Assembly (NCBI GenBank): GCA_029884335.1
Contig: JAOUIA010000016.1
Coordinates: 1 to 63,122 of the forward strand
Origin: Betaproteobacteria bacterium
GTDB taxonomy: Bacteria > Pseudomonadota > Gammaproteobacteria > Burkholderiales > Casimicrobiaceae
Direction: 5' to 3'
DNA length: 63,122 nt
Part shown: positions 1 through 11,322 of the stretch, piece after piece
How positions within the stretch are numbered: position 1 is the stretch's first letter
Layout: each line of letters starts with the position of its first letter
The notes under the pieces: model-generated
The model's input: only the letters and a program-made list of their open reading frames with translations
What the model was told of the DNA's origin: nothing
The model's database searches: none
Program-made: the position numbers and the translations under genes

Positions 1-1
1 A

Positions 2-148
2 TGCGCCCCGAGACGATTGCAAGGGGCCGCGACCAAGCGACTTGCATTCCCGAAACGGCTCATCGCGGCCCCTCGCCGCTGGGCGAACGCCGCTCCCTCC
101 GGGGGCAGCGCAGCCGCGCACGCGGCAAGCGTGGGGGTACACCTGTGA
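2..148 (+). CDS. 3' end of an upstream gene reading through a repeat (partial)
   Basis: An open frame enters from the left edge and ends at TGA 146-148, which overlaps the GTG start of the ABC ATPase by four bases (GTGA). Its last residues, [18 protein letters not shown], are encoded by the interspersed repeat at 66-140 and closely resemble the tail of CcoQ at 30405-30494. I infer this is the C-terminus of the preceding gene of the operon, possibly the permease, extended by the repeat. Only 48 codons are visible, so the product cannot be identified. The stop/start overlap is the main support. Confidence 0.4.
   Translation, partial: CAPRRLQGAATKRLAFPKRLIAAPRRWANAAPSGGSAAAHAASVGVHL
66..140 (-). 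repeat. Coupling-junction repeat (GTGGGGGYAC family), copy 1
   Basis: This 75-bp GC-rich element contains CCGGGGGCAGCGCAGCC and ends in GCGTGGGGGTAC four bases before the next GTG start. It is a diverged member of the family found at 7429-7507, 7516-7594 and 30416-30494. Relative to the gene that follows it, the orientation is the same in all copies. Confidence 0.75.
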
Positions 149-1236
149 GCTTCGTCGTCAGGCTCGGCCACGACGGGCCCCCGCTCGACCTCGACGTCAC
201 GCTGCCGGCGGGCGAGATCGTCGGCATCGTCGGGCCGTCGGGCAGCGGCAAGACGTCGATCCTGCGCTGCATCGCCGGCCTGCTGCGCCCGGTGAGGGGG
301 CACGTCGCGCTCGCAGGCGAGGTGTGGCTCGACAGCGCGCGCGGCATCGACCGGCCCACGCGCGAGCGTCCGATCGGCTACGTTCCGCAGCGCTACGGCC
401 TGTTCCCGCACCTGACGGCTCTCGGCAACGTCGCCTGCTCGCTGTCGCACCTCGCCGCCGGCGAGCGCGACCGTTGCGCGCGCGAGCGTCTCGCGCAGGC
501 GCACGTCGCGGGGCTGGACGACCGCCTGCCCCGCGAGCTCTCCGGAGGCCAGCAGCAGCGCGTGGCGATGGCCCGCGCGCTCGCCAGGAGCCCGCGCGTG
601 CTGCTGCTCGACGAGCCGTTCTCGTCGGTCGACCGCAGCACGCGCAAGCGCCTCTACGTCGAGCTGAAGCGCCTGCACGAGGAGCTCAAGCCCACGGTGC
701 TGCTGGTGACACACGACCTCGACGAAGCGGCGCTGCTCGCCACGCACCTCTGCCTCGTCCAGCGCGGCCGCGTGGTCCAGCATGGCGCCACGCACGAGGT
801 GCTCACGCGTCCGGCGACGGTGGCCGCGGCGAGGCTGCTGGACCTGCCGAACCTGTTCGAAGGCACGGTCGAGGGGACGAGCGAGGCGCGCCGCCTCGCC
901 TGGGGACCGCACCGGCTGGAAGTGCCCGACGGCGCCGCGTTCGAGCGCGAGGGGCCGCTCGCGTGGACGATCCTGCCCACGCGCGTCGTGCTGCACCGCG
1001 TGGACCGACCCTCGCGCGGCGAGCACGAGAACCCGGTGTCGGCGCGCATCGCCGACATCGTCACGCTCGGCGACGACGTGATCGCGCGGCTTCAGCCGGA
1101 CGGGCTGCCGGGCGCGCGGCTCACGCTCAAGGTGTCGCTGCACGTCGCGCAGCGCAACGCGCTCGCGCCGGGCCGCGAGGTGACGGTCTCGCTGTTGCGC
1201 GAGGCGATCGTGCCGCTGCGGCGGGAACAGGCCTGA
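145..1236 (+). CDS. ABC transporter ATP-binding protein, ModC-like
   Basis: This is the ATPase subunit of an ABC importer, probably for molybdate or another oxyanion, and it would energise a membrane permease on the cytoplasmic face. The product is about 363 residues. It has Walker A GPSGSGKTS near residue 32, a Q-loop (YVPQRYGLFPH), the signature LSGGQQQRVAMARAL, Walker B VLLLDEPFSS and the switch His in LLVTHDLDEA. The C-terminal third is a TOBE-like domain with repeated beta-strand pattern, typical of ModC and CysA/PotA relatives. I chose GTG at 145 because homology begins there and it overlaps the preceding stop (GTGA); the frame is open further upstream, but only through repeat sequence. 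The substrate is not determined, because the permease and binding protein lie outside the window. Confidence 0.8.
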   Translation: MSFVVRLGHDGPPLDLDVTLPAGEIVGIVGPSGSGKTSILRCIAGLLRPVRGHVALAGEVWLDSARGIDRPTRERPIGYVPQRYGLFPHLTALGNVACSLSHLAAGERDRCARERLAQAHVAGLDDRLPRELSGGQQQRVAMARALARSPRVLLLDEPFSSVDRSTRKRLYVELKRLHEELKPTVLLVTHDLDEAALLATHLCLVQRGRVVQHGATHEVLTRPATVAAARLLDLPNLFEGTVEGTSEARRLAWGPHRLEVPDGAAFEREGPLAWTILPTRVVLHRVDRPSRGEHENPVSARIADIVTLGDDVIARLQPDGLPGARLTLKVSLHVAQRNALAPGREVTVSLLREAIVPLRREQA

Positions 1237-1245
1237 GGCGCCCCC

Positions 1246-1437
1246 TCACCCAACCCTCTCCGCCGGCTCCGGGGGAAAGGGGGCACTGCTGCCCCTCCCG
1301 CTGCTTCTTCCGTCGTCGTCCCCGCGGAGCCTGCCCCCGAGGACTGCATTCGGGGGGCGGGGATCCGGCGTCCTTCGATGCCCCGACCGCCGGGCCAGGA
1401 CGAAGACACGGGGTTCCCGCTTTCGCGGGAACGACGG
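1246..1437. repeat. REP-type palindromic repeats between modC-like gene and leuA
   Basis: The region between these convergent genes is made of repeats. First comes a CCCTCACCC/GGGGGAAAGGGGG element, then a long palindrome with GTCGTCCCCGCGGAGCC, CCCCGAGGACTGCATTC and GGGTTCCCGCTTTCGCGGG. The last arm ends at the leuA stop codon (CTAG at 1438-1441). No gene is visible. It may act as a bidirectional terminator. Confidence 0.7.
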
Positions 1438-3261
<1,824 letters not shown>

Positions 3262-3372
3262 TTAGCTGTGCGCGGGGCACAGCAGCAGCAGGCCGCGGAT
3301 GAGGTCGAGCGCGCCCGCGGGCGTGGCCCGGGGACGGTCGATGGCGGCGCTGAGGATGCTGCTCACGATCAT
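3262..3372 (-). CDS. Candidate leuA leader peptide
   Basis: A short open frame of 36 codons lies just upstream of leuA and ends LIRGLLLLCPAHS. It has four consecutive CTG leucine codons preceded by CTC, close to its TAA stop at 3264-3262. About 100 bases of GC-rich, hairpin-capable sequence (arms GCCGTCC and GGACGGC) separate it from the leuA start. This is the layout of a transcription-attenuation leader that senses charged tRNA-Leu. A TATACG hexamer lies just before the ATG and could be a -10 box, in which case translation may begin slightly inside this frame. No U-tract was seen, so the attenuator mechanism is inferred. Confidence 0.5.
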   Translation of the reverse strand: MIVSSILSAAIDRPRATPAGALDLIRGLLLLCPAHS

Positions 3373-3587
3373 GCGACCGTATACGAAATTCCGCCGGCGC
3401 GCAAGCAGCGCCCGGCGCCCGCCCGGCTCCGGATGTCGCCCGGCCGCCACAGCGCGCCGCCGGCCGCCCCTAGCAGCTTGATGCGAAACACCGCAATGGG
3501 GCGCCGCGCGTCGCACAACGCGCGGTGTTGCGTGCCGTTCGAGGCGGGCGCCGACGGGCCGCCCCCTAGGGGCCCGCCCTGACTTCA

Positions 3588-3659
3588 ACCCGATGCAAAA
3601 GGCGCAGCGCCGACCCCCCGAGTTCTTGCCGGCCCTGCGAACGCCCTTTGCATCGGCCC
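3588..3659 (-). terminator. Long inverted repeat after pssA
   Basis: Immediately downstream of the pssA stop, the arms CCGATGCAAAGGGCG and CGCCTTTTGCATCGG form an inverted repeat with an inner GC-rich stretch. A similar structure follows fnr at 27053-27127. The position just after stop codons and the TTTT in the second arm suggest a role in transcript ends, but it is not a classical short-loop terminator. The rest of 3373-3587 is GC-rich sequence with a palindrome around GGGCCCCTAGGGGGC and no recognisable gene. Confidence 0.4.
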
Positions 3660-3665
3660 GCTAGG

Positions 3666-4439
3666 TCAGGCCGCGGGCGGCGGCGCGGCGCGCCGCTTGC
3701 GCAGCGCGAGCCACGCCGACACCACGTAGCCGGACAGCGAGTACGCGACGAACATCGCGAACAGCACCGTGGCCGGCTGGTAGGAGAGCAGCGCGAAGAA
3801 CACCACGATGAGGAAGATCGCCACGAACGGGTAGCTGCGCCGCAGGTTGATCGTCTTGAAGCTGTAGAACTTGAAGTTGCTCACCATCGTGAGGCCGGCG
3901 AACAGCGTCACCGCGAGCGCGGCCCAGCGCACGGCCTCCGGGTCGACGCCGTAGTCGTCCATCACGAACACGAAGCCGGCCACCAGCGCCGCCGCCGCGG
4001 GGCTCGGCATGCCCTGGAACCAGCGCTTGTCCGCGACCTCGAGCAGCGTGTTGAAGCGCGCGAGCCGCAGCGCCGCGCCGGCCACGTAGACGAACGCCGC
4101 GATCCAGCCGAGCTTGCCCATCCCGCGCAGCGTCCACTCGTAGATGATGAGCGCGGGCGCGGCGCCGAAGCTGATGACGTCGGCGAGGCTGTCGTACTCG
4201 GCGCCGAACGCGCTCTGCGTCTTGGTGAGGCGCGCGACGCGGCCGTCGAGCCCGTCGAGCACCATCGCCACGAAGATCGCCGCCGCGGCCTGGTCGAACG
4301 CGAGGTCCATCGCGCGCACGATGGCGAAGAACCCCATGAACAGCGCCGCCGTCGTGAACAGGTTCGGCAGCAGGTAGATGCCCCGGCGCCGGATCCGGTT
4401 CTTCTCCAGCATCCGCTGGCGCTGGTGGTCGTCGTGCAT
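3666..4439 (-). CDS. pssA: CDP-diacylglycerol--serine O-phosphatidyltransferase
   Basis: It makes phosphatidylserine from CDP-diacylglycerol and serine at the inner membrane, the step before phosphatidylethanolamine. The 257-residue product has the CDP-alcohol phosphotransferase motif as DGLDGRVARLTKTQSAFGAEYDSLAD near residue 65, with the conserved DG, AR, G and D-D positions, and six to eight hydrophobic segments. The ATG at 4439 overlaps the psd stop by one base (TGATG), so psd and pssA are co-transcribed and probably translationally coupled. The N-terminus ([20 protein letters not shown]) is basic and cytoplasmic. This is the membrane-integral PssA type, not the peripheral enterobacterial one. 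Confidence 0.93.
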   Translation of the reverse strand: MHDDHQRQRMLEKNRIRRRGIYLLPNLFTTAALFMGFFAIVRAMDLAFDQAAAAIFVAMVLDGLDGRVARLTKTQSAFGAEYDSLADVISFGAAPALIIYEWTLRGMGKLGWIAAFVYVAGAALRLARFNTLLEVADKRWFQGMPSPAAAALVAGFVFVMDDYGVDPEAVRWAALAVTLFAGLTMVSNFKFYSFKTINLRRSYPFVAIFLIVVFFALLSYQPATVLFAMFVAYSLSGYVVSAWLALRKRRAAPPPAA

Positions 4440-5083
4440 CAGGACAATTCGGCGAGTATCGTCTCGGTGGCGCGCACCTTGTCGCCGATCGCCACCTTCG
4501 GCTTCGCGCCCGGCGGCAGGTAGACGTCCACGCGCGAGCCGAAGCGGATGAAGCCGTAGCGCTGGCCGCGCACGAGCTTGTCGCCCGCTTCCGCGTAGCA
4601 CAGGATGCGGCGCGCAATCAGCCCGGCGACCTGCACGCAGGTGATGTCGGCTCCATCGGCCGTGACGAGGTGGAGCGCGTTGCGCTCGTTCTCCGTGGAC
4701 GCCTTGTCGAGCGCCGCGTTGACGAACGCTCCGGCGTGGTACCAGAGCCCCCGCACGGTGCCGTCCACCGGGCTGCGGTTGCTGTGCACGTTGAACACGT
4801 TCATGAACACGCTGACGAGCAGCGCGTCGCGCTCCAGCCAGGGATCGCGGGCGGGGCCGACCCTGACGATGCGGCCGTCGGCGGGCGAGAGCACGGCGTT
4901 GCGCTGCGCGGGGGCGTCGCGCGCCGGGTCGCGGAAGAACTGCAGCATGAACGCGACGACGATCCACGCCAGCACGGCGACGGCGTTCCAGCCCAGCGCG
5001 TGCAGGACCAACGCCGCGACGACCGCGGCGGCGATGAACGGCCAGCCCTCGCGGGCGATGATCGGATGCGGATAGTCGGTCAT
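4439..5083 (-). CDS. psd: Phosphatidylserine decarboxylase proenzyme
   Basis: It decarboxylates phosphatidylserine to phosphatidylethanolamine using a pyruvoyl group. The 214-residue product is the short (PSD-A) form. Two N-terminal hydrophobic segments (residues 14-50) are followed by [15 protein letters not shown] and the phosphatidylserine-binding region [16 protein letters not shown]. The self-cleavage site is the GS in [15 protein letters not shown] near residue 180, which gives a long beta chain and a short pyruvoyl alpha chain. It lies directly upstream of pssA with overlapping codons, an arrangement that ties both steps of the pathway together. Two small membrane proteins of unknown role precede it. 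Confidence 0.94.
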   Translation of the reverse strand: MTDYPHPIIAREGWPFIAAAVVAALVLHALGWNAVAVLAWIVVAFMLQFFRDPARDAPAQRNAVLSPADGRIVRVGPARDPWLERDALLVSVFMNVFNVHSNRSPVDGTVRGLWYHAGAFVNAALDKASTENERNALHLVTADGADITCVQVAGLIARRILCYAEAGDKLVRGQRYGFIRFGSRVDVYLPPGAKPKVAIGDKVRATETILAELS

Positions 5084-5131
5084 CGAAGCGGCGATGGTGC
5101 TTCGCGCGATTCTAGCATCGCGACCCCGCGG

Positions 5132-5374
5132 CTACCGCGCCGGCGCGGCGCCCTGCGCCGGCTCGCGGGCCTGGTCGCGATCCACCGACCGCTCGAAGCG
5201 CTCGATGCGGGAGCTGCCGCCGCCGAAGACGATCGTCGCCACGCGCGCCACGAGCGCCAGCGCAGCAGCGACGATCAGCGCGAGCGCGATGCGGCCGATC
5301 CACGCCCGGTCGAAGTGCGGGCGGCTGCCCTGCGAGCGCCCGCCGCGAGAGTCCGGCTCAGCGCGCTTGCTCAT
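5132..5374 (-). CDS. Small single-pass membrane protein
   Basis: An 80-residue product of unknown function. A basic N-terminus (residues 1-25) is followed by one hydrophobic helix (about residues 26-51, rich in Ala, Leu and Val) and a charged tail with RIERFERSVDRDQARE. The ATG at 5374 overlaps the end of the preceding small gene by 17 bases, and psd starts 48 bases downstream on the same strand. High third-position GC and tight packing support a real gene. No family was recognised. Confidence 0.6.
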   Translation of the reverse strand: MSKRAEPDSRGGRSQGSRPHFDRAWIGRIALALIVAAALALVARVATIVFGGGSSRIERFERSVDRDQAREPAQGAAPAR

Positions 5375-5621
5375 CGACGTGCCGGGCGCCTTCCTGCGCC
5401 CGCTCGAGCACCATCGCCTCGGCGCCGCGTGCCCGCTCGACGGGCGCTCGCTGGGCCGGCGTCGCTGCGGCGTCGACAGCCGCGGGTGGAAGCCGGTCCT
5501 GCGGTCGCGACGCAGCGGTGACGGAGGAGAAGTACTGCGTGAGCGCGTCACGCGCGAGGTAGGCCACGATCGCGAGCGCGACCAGCACGATCAGCAATGC
5601 CCAGCCGCGATGGCGTTCCAT
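5358..5621 (-). CDS. Small membrane-anchored protein
   Basis: An 87-residue product of unknown function, starting MERHRGW. One N-terminal transmembrane helix (residues 7-24) is followed by an Ala/Arg-rich hydrophilic domain predicted to face the periplasm. The frame is open further upstream, but that part is repeat sequence, so the ATG at 5621 is preferred. It overlaps the next small gene and probably forms an operon with psd and pssA. ilvC lies 256 bases upstream across a repeat. Confidence 0.6.
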   Translation of the reverse strand: MERHRGWALLIVLVALAIVAYLARDALTQYFSSVTAASRPQDRLPPAAVDAAATPAQRAPVERARGAEAMVLERAQEGARHVDEQAR

Positions 5622-5744
5622 CGGCGCGGATCCTCGTAGGTGCGGGCGCGATCGCCCGCCGTGCATTCCAGCATGGACGAGCGTGCACGGGCGATGCGGG
5701 GTGGCCGTACGGGTGGTGCCCCGCGGCCGCCGGGTGGTTGCCTC

Positions 5745-5846
5745 CCCCTCCCCCTCACACTGCCCTCTCCCCCGTGCCGGGGGAGAGGATTGCCTCACTC
5801 CCCTCTCCCGCCGTCGGGCGGGAGAGGGGTTGGGGGTGAGGGCCGT
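5745..5846. repeat. CCCTCTCCC/GGGAGAGGG palindromic repeats
   Basis: The gap between ilvC and the small membrane genes holds palindromic repeats with CCCCTCACACTGCCCTCTCC, CGTGCCGGGGGAGAGG and GGCGGGAGAGGGGTTGGGG. Related sequence occurs at 1246-1290 and 48905-49120. No gene or start codon is visible in 5622-5877. The palindrome right after ilvC may end or attenuate the ilv transcript. Confidence 0.75.
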
Positions 5847-5877
5847 CAGGCCGGAAAGGGGCCGGGAGCGAGGGAAA

Positions 5878-7593
<1,716 letters not shown>

Positions 7594-7594
<1 letters not shown>

Positions 7595-9303
7595 CATAGC
7601 TCCTCCGCCAGGATCATCTCCGTCAGCCCCTTCCCGCCGGGCACCATCGGGAACACGTTCTCGGTCTGGTCGGTGATGAAGTCGAGGAACACGAGGCGCT
7701 CCTTCAGCTTGAAGGCCTCCTTCAGCGCGCCCTCGACGTCGCCGGGCTTCTCGATGCGCATGCCGACGTGCCCGTAGGCCTCGGCGAGCTTGACGAAGTC
7801 GGGCAGCGCGTCCATGTACGACTCCGCGTAGCGGTTGCCGTAGAAGAACTCCTGCCACTGGCGCACCATGCCCATGTAGCGGTTGTTCAGGTTCACGACC
7901 TTCACCGGGATGTGGTACTGCTTGCAGGTCGAGAGCTCCTGCAGGCACATCTGGAACGACGCCTCGCCGGTGACGCAGGCGACCGTCGCGTCGGGGTTCG
8001 CGAGCTGCACGCCCATCGCCGCCGGCAGCCCGAAGCCCATCGTGCCCAGCCCCCCCGAGTTGATCCAGCGCCGCGGCTTGTCGAACTTGTAGTACTGCGC
8101 GGCCCACATCTGGTGCTGGCCGACGTCCGAGGTGACGAACGCCTCGCCTTTCGTCTCCGCGTACAGCGCCTCGATGACCGCCTGCGGCTTGATCTTGTCG
8201 CTCGACTTGTCGTACTTCAGGCACTCGCGGCGCTGCCACTCCTTGATCTCGGCCCACCACGCCTTCAGCGCCTGCGCGTCGGGGCGCTGCGGCGACGACT
8301 CGAGGATGCGCAGCATCTCGTCGAGCACGTCGCCGACGTAGCCGACGATCGGCACGTCGACCTTGACGCGCTTGCTGATCGAGGAGGGGTCGATGTCGAC
8401 GTGGACGATCTTGCGGTCGGCGCGGAAGAAGTGCTGCGGGTTGCCGATCACGCGGTCGTCGAAGCGGGCGCCGATGGCGAGCAGCACGTCGCAGCTCTGC
8501 ATCGCCATGTTCGTCTCGTAGGTCCCGTGCATGCCCGGCATGCCGGTGAACTGCGGGTCGGTGGCGGGGAAGCCGCCCAGCCCCATCAGCGTGGTCGTGC
8601 ACGGGAAGCCGAGCAGGCGCACGAGGCGCGTCAGCTGGGCGCTGGCGTTGTTGAGGATCACGCCGCCGCCGGCGTAGACCATCGGGCGCTTCGCCTCCAG
8701 CAGCAACTGCACCGCCTTCTTGATCTGCCCGGCGTGGCCCTTCGTCACCGGGTTGTACGAGCGCATCGCGACCGTCTTGGGGTAGTGGTACTCGGTCTTC
8801 GCCTGCGTGACGTCCTTCGGGATGTCGACCAGCACGGGGCCGGGGCGGCCCGTCGCGGCGAGGTAGAACGCCTTCCTGATCGTGGTGGCGAGGTCCTTCA
8901 CGTCCTTCACCAGGAAGTTGTGCTTGACGCAGGGCCGCGTGATGCCGACGGTGTCGCACTCCTGGAAGGCGTCCTGGCCGATCGCGTGCGTCGGCACCTG
9001 CCCGGTGATGACGACCATCGGGATCGAGTCCATGTACGCGGTCGCGATGCCCGTCACCGCGTTGGTGACGCCGGGCCCCGAGGTGACCAGGCACACGCCG
9101 GTCCTGTGCGAGCTGCGCGAGTAGCCGTCGGCCGCGTGCGCGGCGCCCTGCTCGTGGCGGACGAGGACGTGCTTGACCTTGTCCTGCTTGAACAGCTCGT
9201 CGTAGATGTTGAGGACCGCGCCGCCCGGATAGCCGAAGACGTATTCGACGCCCTCCTCGGCCAGGCACCGGACGACGATTTCGGCACCCGTGATCGTTTC
9301 CAT
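7594..9303 (-). CDS. ilvB: Acetolactate synthase large (catalytic) subunit, biosynthetic
   Basis: This ThDP-dependent enzyme makes acetolactate or acetohydroxybutyrate from pyruvate (and 2-oxobutyrate) for valine, leucine and isoleucine synthesis. The 569-residue product has FGYPGGAVLNIYDEL and the catalytic Glu in VRHEQGAAHAADGYSR near residue 47. An FAD-binding middle domain follows (GARFDDRVIGN), then the ThDP motif beginning VTGEASFQMCLQEL and ending near NLNNRYMGMVRQWQ. The usual GDG is GEA here. The ATG at 9303 is preceded by GAGGGG. A promoter with a roughly 220-base untranslated leader lies upstream. First gene of the ilvB-ilvH-ilvC unit. Confidence 0.96.
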
Positions 9304-9531
9304 GTCGACCCCTCTGCAGTGATGAACGCGCTCGCGCGCGATGCGCGTGCGTCGACCGGTGTCTGCAAAATGCGGCGCGCCTGAAGGTGGGGCGCGTGGA
9401 AAGCTGGGCTGGGGTGGTAGCCGGTTCCGCCGCCGACCCGGTCGGGTGCTCCGCCCGCGCTTGTGGCGCCGGCGAAGGGGAAGGCAGCGGCCGTTTTGCA
9501 GTACAGCATGCGGGCGCACCCGCAAGCTGGC

Positions 9532-9560
9532 ACCATAGCCGGAAGCCCTTGTTCGGTCAA
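9532..9560 (-). promoter_or_regulatory. ilvB promoter (sigma-70 type)
   Basis: On the minus strand TTGACC (9560-9555) and TATGGT (9537-9532) are separated by exactly 17 bases. Transcription would start near 9525, giving an ilvB leader of about 220 bases. The leader contains hairpins but no short frame enriched in Ile, Val or Leu codons. It runs divergently from the sigma-factor gene. Confidence 0.6.
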
Positions 9561-9614
9561 GCGAAATCCCGCTCCCCGCCCTGCACCATCGCCGCCGGCC
9601 GGGTGCCCCGTGCC

Positions 9615-9620
9615 TATAAT
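9615..9620 (+). promoter_or_regulatory. TATAAT -10 box before the sigma-factor gene
   Basis: A perfect TATAAT lies 28 bases before the proposed start of the sigma factor. No good -35 is seen. Its position means the open frame upstream of it is not translated as part of the sigma factor. The remainder of 9304-9647 holds only this, the ilvB promoter and leader sequence. Confidence 0.5.
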
Positions 9621-9647
9621 CTGCCGCCCCCTTCCCGGCCCAGCAAA

Positions 9648-10220
9648 CTGGCTACCCCACAGCAGCTGTCGGCGTTCCTCGCCGAAGTCGAGCGGCGCGC
9701 GTTCAAGCACGCGATGTACGCCGTGCGCAACGAGGACGCGGCGCTCGACATCGTGCAGGACGCGATGCTCAAGCTCGCCGAGAAGTACGGCGACCGCCCG
9801 GCAGAGGAGCTGCCGCCGGTGTTCCAGCGCATCCTGCAGAATGCGATCCACGACCACTTCCGCCGCGGCAAGGTGCGCTCGGCGTGGACCGTGCTGCTCT
9901 CCGCGCTGGGGAGCGGCAAGGACGACAAGGACGAGGACTTCGACGCGCTCGAGGCGATCGCCGCGGAACCCGAGTCCGGCGTCCCGGTCAATCCGTCCGA
10001 CCAGCTGCAGCAGAAGCAGGTGATGGCGGCGATAGAGGGCGCGATCGCGCAGCTTCCCGCGCGTCAACGGGAGGCGTTCCTGTTGCGTTACTGGGAGGAG
10101 TTCGACGTGGCGGAAACCGCCGCGGTCATGGGCTGCTCCGAGGGGAGCGTCAAGACGCACTGCTCCCGGGCTGTTGCCGCACTCTCGGCAGCGCTCGCAG
10201 CCAGAGGCATACGGCCATGA
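9648..10220 (+). CDS. RNA polymerase sigma factor, ECF-like
   Basis: An alternative sigma factor of about 190 residues. Region 2 spans roughly residues 10-85 (FKHAMYAVRNEDAALDIVQDAMLKLAEKY). Region 4 is near residues 125-185 and has the helix-turn-helix YWEEFDVAETAAVMGCSEGSVKTHCSRA. Similarity begins at LATPQQLSAFLAEVERRAF; the codon there is CTG (9648), downstream of a TATAAT box. Either CTG is the start or the gene uses the in-frame GTG at 9603, which would put the -10 box inside the gene. It is the first gene of a conserved Burkholderiales block with DUF3619, DUF3106 and RDD proteins, and its stop overlaps the next ATG (ATGA). Confidence 0.85.
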   Translation: MATPQQLSAFLAEVERRAFKHAMYAVRNEDAALDIVQDAMLKLAEKYGDRPAEELPPVFQRILQNAIHDHFRRGKVRSAWTVLLSALGSGKDDKDEDFDALEAIAAEPESGVPVNPSDQLQQKQVMAAIEGAIAQLPARQREAFLLRYWEEFDVAETAAVMGCSEGSVKTHCSRAVAALSAALAARGIRP

Positions 10221-10741
10221 CCCCAAGCGAAGAAGAACTTGCAGGAAAACTAAGGACTTACCTCGATCGGGCCGCCGGCGAGCTGCGGCCCGGGCTCGCC
10301 TATCGCCTGCAGCAGGCGCGGGCGCAGGCTGTCGGCCGGCTGACCGAAAACACCCAGCCGGCCGTCGCCGAAGGACTCGTCGGCGCGCGCGGGTTGGTGG
10401 GCGCGGGAGCCGGCGGCGGCTCGTTCGGGACGGACGGCGGGCGGCCGTTCGTGACGAGGGGCAAGTTCTGGCTGGCCGCGGGGTTGCTGGCGCTGGCGGT
10501 CCTCGGCTGGCAGCAATGGGTCGCCTGGCGAGAGATCGCGGAACTCGAGGACATCGACGCGCAGATCCTGACCTCGGACCTGCCGATCGACGCGCTCGTC
10601 GATCGCGGCTTCCGGCTGTTCCTCGAGATCGCCCCGACGCTGCCGGAGGCGCAGGACGCGCCGGCCGCGGCCGTTGGCGCGGAGGCCCAGGCAATGGACA
10701 CCCCGGCGCCGGCGGGCGCCGCGGCGAAGCCGGCCGAGTGA
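10217..10741 (+). CDS. DUF3619 family membrane protein, probable anti-sigma partner
   Basis: A 174-residue product. The N-terminal cytoplasmic part (residues 1-85) includes LRTYLDRAAGELRPGLAYRLQQARAQA as a helical region, followed by one transmembrane helix (about residues 88-105, FWLAAGLLALAVLGWQQW) and a periplasmic segment ending in an Ala/Pro tail. Position directly behind a sigma factor with a four-base overlap, and one membrane helix, suggest a regulator of that sigma factor. That role is inferred. Confidence 0.8.
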   Translation: MTPSEEELAGKLRTYLDRAAGELRPGLAYRLQQARAQAVGRLTENTQPAVAEGLVGARGLVGAGAGGGSFGTDGGRPFVTRGKFWLAAGLLALAVLGWQQWVAWREIAELEDIDAQILTSDLPIDALVDRGFRLFLEIAPTLPEAQDAPAAAVGAEAQAMDTPAPAGAAAKPAE

Positions 10742-11322
10742 TCCGCACGGCATTCGCCGCCGCGCTGCTCGCCTTCGCGGGCGCAGCTGCGCACGCGCAG
10801 CTGCCGCTCTCCTCGCCCAAGTGGTCCGAGCTGCCGCAGCAGGAGCGGCAGGTGCTGGCGCCGCTCGCCCCCGAGTGGGACAAGCTGGATGCATCGCGCA
10901 AGCAGAAGTGGCGCGGCATCGCCAACCGCTACCCCCGCATGTCCCCCGACGAGCAGCAGCGCGTCCAGCAGCAGATGCGGCCGTGGGCGCAGCTCACGCC
11001 GCAGGAGCGCGCCTCCGCGCGCCAGCAGTACAAGGACCTGCAGGGCCTCCCGCCGGAGAAGAAGGACGAGGTTCGCCAGCGCTGGCAGCAGTACCAGAGC
11101 CTGCCGCCGGAGAAGAAGGAAGAGCTCGCGCGCAGGGCACCGCCGGCGCCTGCGCCGACCGGCGCGCGGCCTGCGCCGGCAGCATCGCCGGCGCCTGCGG
11201 GGGCGAAGCCCGCCGCACCGGGTCCGTCGCCCGCCGCCCCGCCACCGGCCGCCGCACCGGGCGGTCGCGTGAGCGCCCCGACGATGGCGCCCCCGCCGGG
11301 CGAGCGTGCTCCCTCCCGCTGA
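10738..11322 (+). CDS. DUF3106 exported protein
   Basis: A 194-residue product of unknown function starting at GTG 10738, which overlaps the DUF3619 stop (GTGA). It has a signal peptide (residues 1-21, ending AAAHAQ). The mature part repeats a Pro-x-[ED]-[EK] helix-loop pattern (WSELPQQERQVLAPLAPEWD, LTPQERASARQQY, LPPEKKDEVRQRW, LPPEKKEELARR), and the tail is rich in Pro and Ala. The repeated pattern with W/Y spacing is typical of DUF3106. It probably acts in the periplasm with the neighbouring membrane proteins. Confidence 0.82.
   Translation: MIRTAFAAALLAFAGAAAHAQLPLSSPKWSELPQQERQVLAPLAPEWDKLDASRKQKWRGIANRYPRMSPDEQQRVQQQMRPWAQLTPQERASARQQYKDLQGLPPEKKDEVRQRWQQYQSLPPEKKEELARRAPPAPAPTGARPAPAASPAPAGAKPAAPGPSPAAPPPAAAPGGRVSAPTMAPPPGERAPSR

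Noticed and set aside
9304-9530. Attenuator leader peptide for ilvB
   Set aside because: The 220-base leader has no short frame with runs of Ile, Val or Leu codons and no terminator-like U-tract.
9387-9647. Longer N-terminus of the sigma factor
   Set aside because: The added residues have no sigma-factor similarity and the TATAAT box lies inside them.
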